From assembly GCF_030272615.1 (NCBI RefSeq), contig NC_081414.1, positions 818,224,396-818,288,395 of the forward strand: a stretch of 64,000 nt of DNA. Direction: 5' to 3'. The notes under the pieces are model-generated. The model was not told the origin of the DNA and made no database searches. It worked only from the letters and a program-made list of their open reading frames with translations. A program made the translations under genes and the position numbers. Below, one piece after another: positions 59,451 through 64,000 of the stretch (the stretch's first letter is position 1; each line of letters begins with the position of its first letter). Source of the DNA: Cryptomeria japonica (Eukaryota; Streptophyta; Pinopsida; Cupressales; Cupressaceae).

Positions 59451-59462
59451 GCTCTGATACCA
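59451..59462 (-). promoter_or_regulatory. Primer-binding site of the tandem-array element (tRNA-iMet)
   Basis: The minus strand reads TGGTATCAGAGC, two bases from the LTR at 59465. Confidence 0.9.
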
Positions 59463-59464
59463 CA

Positions 59465-62400
59465 TGTAATAACCCACCATAATTAACTCAACAAAATTGA
59501 CCATTCTTTTTTTTGTGTGTTTAATTTAATCATTGTGTTTGATTCAATCGCATACTCTAGGCATCCATCCAGGATGAGCATCTAACCATATGGGTTAGGC
59601 ATTTGTCCATACGGGACATAAGATTTCATGTATCCAATACGGGATAGGCATCTACCCATAGGGGGTAGGCATCTATCCAATCGGGATAGGTGGTGCTCTG
59701 GCCAGAGACTTAGACTCATCGGGACCATTCGGATCCTGAGGCTCTCACTAAGTACTACACTCTTCTAATAGAAGTGCATCGAGGTCATCGTCCTTAAGAG
59801 TAATTAAATAACATAATACAAGCTTGAATTCCGCCTCGGAATTTAGCTTAAAGCCTCGGGAAGTCAAGCGAATCCATACGGGATTCCTTCCGAGTATGCA
59901 TTGAATTACTTTTTTTTTCCATTTTAATTATCTTTCAAATTTGGATTCTTGCTCAATCCTTCCTTATCAAGCCTAGACCCCACCCACGAACGCCTGAGTA
60001 CGAGGGACAACTTTGTCCCAAGACTACCTACATACCCGCTTCAGCACGGGATCAAGGCATAAAGTATGTAGTTCTATTTTCTACTCTATGGTTTGATGTA
60101 AACTGATTAGTGGGTACGCAACCCTTTCTAGGGTCAATGTCCCAGATAGTTTCTCTACGGTTTCTACCCACGGAGGTAGCGCTTAAGCAAAGGCTCAAGA
60201 TGGCCTATTGCTTGTGGCCTAAAAACACTAGATCCTAATTCTTATCATAAGCGTCACCCTTGACCAATTGTCAATCGACAACAAAACTTTGAGATTAAAT
60301 CAATTTCATAAAAGCATTTTACTCAACATCCCTATAGGGGTTTACTATAGTTTAACTCAGTGGATGAAAGATCGTTTAGAATTATCTTATTAAATTATCT
60401 ATCCAAGGGGGATTACCCGCCCCTTGGATTTTAACTTCCAAGTGTCCCTTATTACTCCCCGATGATTTATAGGGGCGATGCCACAGACGTCATTGATGTA
60501 TCTTTATTAGGTGTTAAGTGCAGTAGTTCAACACGACAACATTACCCGTAAGCATGACCCAGAGGCACTGTATATACCGAACGCTACTATGTTTTGGTTT
60601 CCATCTTCCTTTATTTAGTTTTCTAACTAAGAACTATGAAAACATCATACTTGAAAACAATTACTAATTGAACGTGTAAAATTGTAAAGCTCAATTAATT
60701 GAAATAACTACTTGATGAATTACATGGAATAAAAACCATAGCTAAAATTATTTATTATTCAAAACTTGAAATATAACTTGCATAATAATGACAATTAGGA
60801 AGCTTGCATTATAATAATTAAACGTGTAACTTGCATGGAGATGGAAATGCCAATAAATGTAATCAATGTAAGGAATTTGCATGAGGCGAAGGTAGTGTAA
60901 GTTACATGCAAGAATATCGCCTATAAAGTCACTAGTCAAAAATAGAATTTAGCTTCAAATCATATTGATATGAAATCAATTGCCAAAATGCTAACTAAGT
61001 GCCCCAATGGATCTTAAATGGATTGAACAACTCAATTTAAATAATTTAAAAATATAAAATTTACTTAAGATAAAATAATTATGAATTTACTACACATTAA
61101 TCCTCGATATTTATAAATTTTTCCTAAGTTAAAATTTAATAACTTAAAATTTATTCTAAGAAAAGAATTTGACAATTCCTAAATTGAAATTTAAACATTT
61201 ATATTTATATTTAACAATAAAATAAAATAAAAAATATATATATATAAAAAAGAAAAGATAGGCAGTTTTTTTTTTGTTTAAGGGATAGTGGGGAGTGGTG
61301 CCCACGGGCCCCCCCACCACTGTGGGTCTGCGGAAGTAGGCCCGCAGTGATGAGGGGACCCTGTGGTCCCCTCCACTACCCTGCGGCCACTGTCGTGATA
61401 GTGACCACAGGGGAAGTGGAGGGTACCACTTCCCCGACAGTTACAATAACTGCCTCCCCAATGCACTCCGCCCGATAACTTTCAAAACAGTTTTCAAGAA
61501 CATGATGTTGCTAAAATATAATCACTTGCAACATTTAAAATATCTTATCATTTGAAATAAATTTAATATATATATATGGTTTACATTTCCAATTATTTAA
61601 TGATATAAATGTAAACAAAAAGAGTATTTATTTATGAAAATAAGAACATGAATAAAATAGATAATCAACAATTGTTTTAGATTGATTTTACAGTAAACAG
61701 GAGGTTAGTATTTCCAGTATTTCATAGGGGGATAGAGAGTTTATTTCCAGTATTCACAGGGAGATAATTTATTCCAGTATTCACAGGAAGATTGTTTATT
61801 TCCAGTATTCACAGGAAGATTGTTTATTTCCAGTATTCACAGGGAGATTTTATTTAACTAATATTCACAGAGAGATCTATTTAACTAATAATCACAGAGA
61901 GATTTAAAATAATCACAGAGAGATTTAAAAATAATCACAGAGAGATTTAAAATAATCACAGAGAGATTTAAAAATAATCACAGAGAGATTTAAAATACTC
62001 ACAGAGAGATTTAAAATAATCACAGAGAGATTTAAAAATAATCACAGAGAGATTAAAGAATGAGATTCAGATTTCCATTCGAAGAACTAGAGAAATGAAT
62101 TAGAGGGAAGAAATAAAGACTCAAATCACATAGGGAAGAATTTTAATCTCAGAAAAAGAGATTTTAAACAAATAAAGGAATATGATTTTCTTTTTGCTAA
62201 AATCTTTGGAAAAAAACAAAAAGCAAGATCATGTGCATATTTTCTTAAGGGAAATAAAATAAATAAATAAACTATCTTTTACATGCACTATATGAAAGCA
62301 TTATCATTATTATTTATCCCTAAATAAGAGGTTTACAATCTAATATAAAAAAATCTTTATATAAAGGAAGATCTATAATTATATTTTTGATATTACGAAT

Positions 62401-62975
62401 TCCTCATAAGTGAATGTAAAAAAAAAAAAAGGAGAGAACCTGGTTTATCGAGCTTGATGTTGAATCCACTAGCTATCCTTATGATCCTTCCTTGCAACTT
62501 GAGAGAAATCCTTCAAACAACAACTTAAAATTCCTGCAACAAAAATGAGACTACCAAAGAAGATCTACTTCTAAAACTTGGGAAATTTCCTTCAAAACAT
62601 AATCAGCCCCCTTCTTTGAAACTTGCATACAATTTTATAAGAAAATTTCCTCCATTCCACTATCTAGAAAATTTAATTAAAAAGGAGATTCTTTTCCAAT
62701 ATTGGACTCATGCAAATTGATTAAACTTAGTGGGGGAGTTACATGCAAGGTGGTGGAGATTCATCTAGAAGCTTCTTATTCTTCCTACAACATGTGCCAT
62801 AATTGGGAGTGGAAAATAAATAAATAAATAAAAATAATTATATTCTCCAGGTGTGTGTGTGTGTATTCATTTTTTTTTATTCTTTTATAACATTCATTCA
62901 ATCATTTTAAATAGCTTAACCAAAATATAATAGAATTGTACTTAAATCAAAAAGTGATAAAGGAGGGTTGTGACA
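59465..62975 (-). repeat. Family A LTR, middle of tandem array (3.51 kb)
   Basis: TG 59465 and CA 62975. It has six or seven units of the hairpin array (59562-59690; one unit partly deleted), a GC island (61280-61480) with GGGGACC-CTGT-GGTCCCC at 61354-61371, and two tandem repeat stretches at 61690-62055. It serves as the 5' LTR of the complete internal region and the 3' LTR of the partial one. Confidence 0.87.
61690..62055. repeat. Two tandem repeat stretches in the LTR
   Basis: Four to five copies of a unit with 'tattcacaggRagattgttta' (about 61700-61850) are followed by about eight copies of 'aataatcacagagagattta' of about 20 bp (about 61880-62050). Copy 1's LTR (about 4930-5190) has fewer copies, so the number changes between elements. 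Confidence 0.8.
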
Positions 62976-63324
62976 TCCTCCCCCCCTTAATTTGTGCATC
63001 ATCCTGATGCACTTATTGAACGCATCCAAAAGAGTCCATAGTTCATGATTAAAACAAAAAAGGAAACAACTGTTGCATTTCCTTAGTATCTTCCCACGTG
63101 GCATTCTTTACATCATACTGGTCCCATTGTACTTTGCACTAATCAACCTCTCTATTGCGCAACTAGCACTGGCGCCTCTCCAAGATTTTGAATGGCTCTA
63201 TCATTATTCCTCCCATTTCCTGGACCTATAAAGCATCCCAATTCAAAATGTGTTTCTCATCAAGTACATACTCTTTAAGAAGAGATACATGGAAGACATC
63301 ATGGATTCAGCTCAACTGGGGAGG
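62976..63324 (-). pseudogene. Third family A internal region, 3' end only
   Basis: Polypurine tract and the chromodomain-like end of pol (about 63050-63240), homologous to 53334-53690 and 6099-6450. It stops at 63324, where TGTTATGCC starts a new LTR. Confidence 0.8.
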
Positions 63325-63415
63325 TGTTATGCCTAGCATATCTATTTCCCCATTTGGTTTCCTTGAGTCAAAATATGGCCCCCCTTTTTTTTCTTTCTTC
63401 TCTTTTTGGTGTCGA

Positions 63416-63790
63416 CCTCGGAACTTCAGAATCCTGGAGTCCCAAGGTCCCTTTTATTTTTACCTCGGAACTCTGGAGTCCCGGAGCACCGAGGTTCTTT
63501 TTGGTTTTACCTCAGAACTCCGGAGTCCTAGAGTCCCGAGGTTTCTTTTTTGGTTTCGCCTCGGAACTCTGGAGTCCCGGAGTCCCGAGGTTCATATTGG
63601 GTTTCACCTTGGAACTCCGGAATCCCAGAGTCTCGAGGTTCCTTGTTGTTCTGACCTCGGAGCTCCGGAGTCCCGGAGTCCCGAGGTCTTGGGTCTTCCA
63701 ACCTCAGAACTCCAGAGTCCCAGAGTCCCGAGGTTGCTTTTTTTTTCCTTCGTTCCACCTCGGAACTCCGGAGCCCCGCCGTCCCGGGGT
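63416..63790. repeat. Eight tandem hairpin units of about 48 bp in family E LTR
   Basis: Units start at 63416, 63463, 63510, 63559, 63607, 63655, 63702 and 63758. A typical unit has CCTCGG-A-ACTCCGG, a short loop, then CCGGAGT-C-CCGAGG, a stem of about 13 pairs with one mismatch, plus a T-rich spacer. The array lies just upstream of the TATA box. Confidence 0.85.
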
Positions 63791-63827
63791 CGTGTTTATG
63801 GTTTTCGTACGGAAGGGTTTTGGGAGG

Positions 63828-63838
63828 CTATATATATG
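63828..63838 (+). promoter_or_regulatory. Candidate TATA box of family E LTR
   Basis: GCTATATATATGAG about 500 bp from the LTR start is followed by a T-rich leader. It is the likely transcription start signal of the element. Confidence 0.5.
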
Positions 63839-64000
63839 AGATAATGAACTTTTTGAGTTCATTTGTGCATTCAAAATTTGTCCTCCCTAGCTCCAAGCCG
63901 CGAACCTCTGGACTCTCGCACTCTTTTTCTCAGCGTCCGTTTTATTTTTGATTCACCAGGTTGGTGAATTAGTTTTCTCTCCTTGTGTTTTTTTTGGTTT

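Larger units (their letters stand above)
63325..64000 (+). mobile_element. Start of another LTR element (family E), truncated by the window
   Basis: TGTTATGCCTAGCAT begins abruptly inside family A pol-end sequence. It is followed by a repeat-rich U3-like region and a TATA box (CTATATATAT, about 63828-63838), as an LTR would have. No second LTR or PBS is in the window, so the type of element is unknown. The long ORF at 63188-63844 crosses the insertion junction and the repeats and is not a gene. Confidence 0.6.

Noticed and set aside
63188-63844. 218-codon repetitive ORF
   Set aside because: It crosses the family A/family E junction and then translates the 48-bp repeat; 48 is divisible by three, so periodic peptides arise automatically.

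Overview
This window is nuclear DNA from a seed plant with a large, repeat-rich genome. A conifer is most likely: the only host gene reads as a gymnosperm-type (TPS-d-like) terpene synthase with short introns, and almost everything else is nested, decaying retrotransposons with very long LTRs. Names such as family A or B are mine, because no database could be searched.

Layout. (1) 1-28790 is the 5' LTR, on the minus strand, of a long-LTR element I call family B (PBS at 1513-1524; its internal region runs off the left edge). This LTR is split by three nested insertions. The first is a LINE (1964-16844) with a 13-bp target-site duplication and poly-A; it is itself split by a minus-strand chromodomain Ty3/gypsy element, family A copy 1 (2529-13091). 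The second is an LTR element without pol, family C (18419-26405), which encodes a zinc-knuckle gag and a second protein I do not recognise. The third is a 5'-truncated LINE (about 27283-28430). (2) 28808-33043 is a 4.2-kb solo LTR of family B on the plus strand with a perfect ACCCA duplication, head-to-head with the first LTR across 17 bp. (3) 33446-37814 is the terpene synthase gene, minus strand, nine exons, with one in-frame TAG in exon 5 that an in-frame alternative acceptor would remove. Its promoter side lies in a threefold tandem repeat (37870-40908). (4) 41939-48170 is a Ty1/copia element with 371-bp LTRs. Its polyprotein keeps one frame throughout but carries 15 premature stops, nearly all explained by C-to-T changes at CG or CHG sites. 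(5) About 48660-50192 is an array of a 20-bp motif in both orientations. (6) 50193-63324 is a family A tandem array: LTR, internal, LTR, partial internal. The complete internal region contains an exact 1296-bp in-frame duplication of protease-RT-RNase H sequence. (7) 63325-64000 is the start of another LTR element (family E) with eight hairpin-forming repeats of about 48 bp before a TATA box.

No autonomous element appears intact. The most unusual signals are the hairpin arrays in the LTRs (family A with covarying stems, and family E), the pol-less family C element, the in-frame pol duplication, the methylation-type decay of copia, and the stop codon in the terpene synthase that coincides with a possible splice acceptor.
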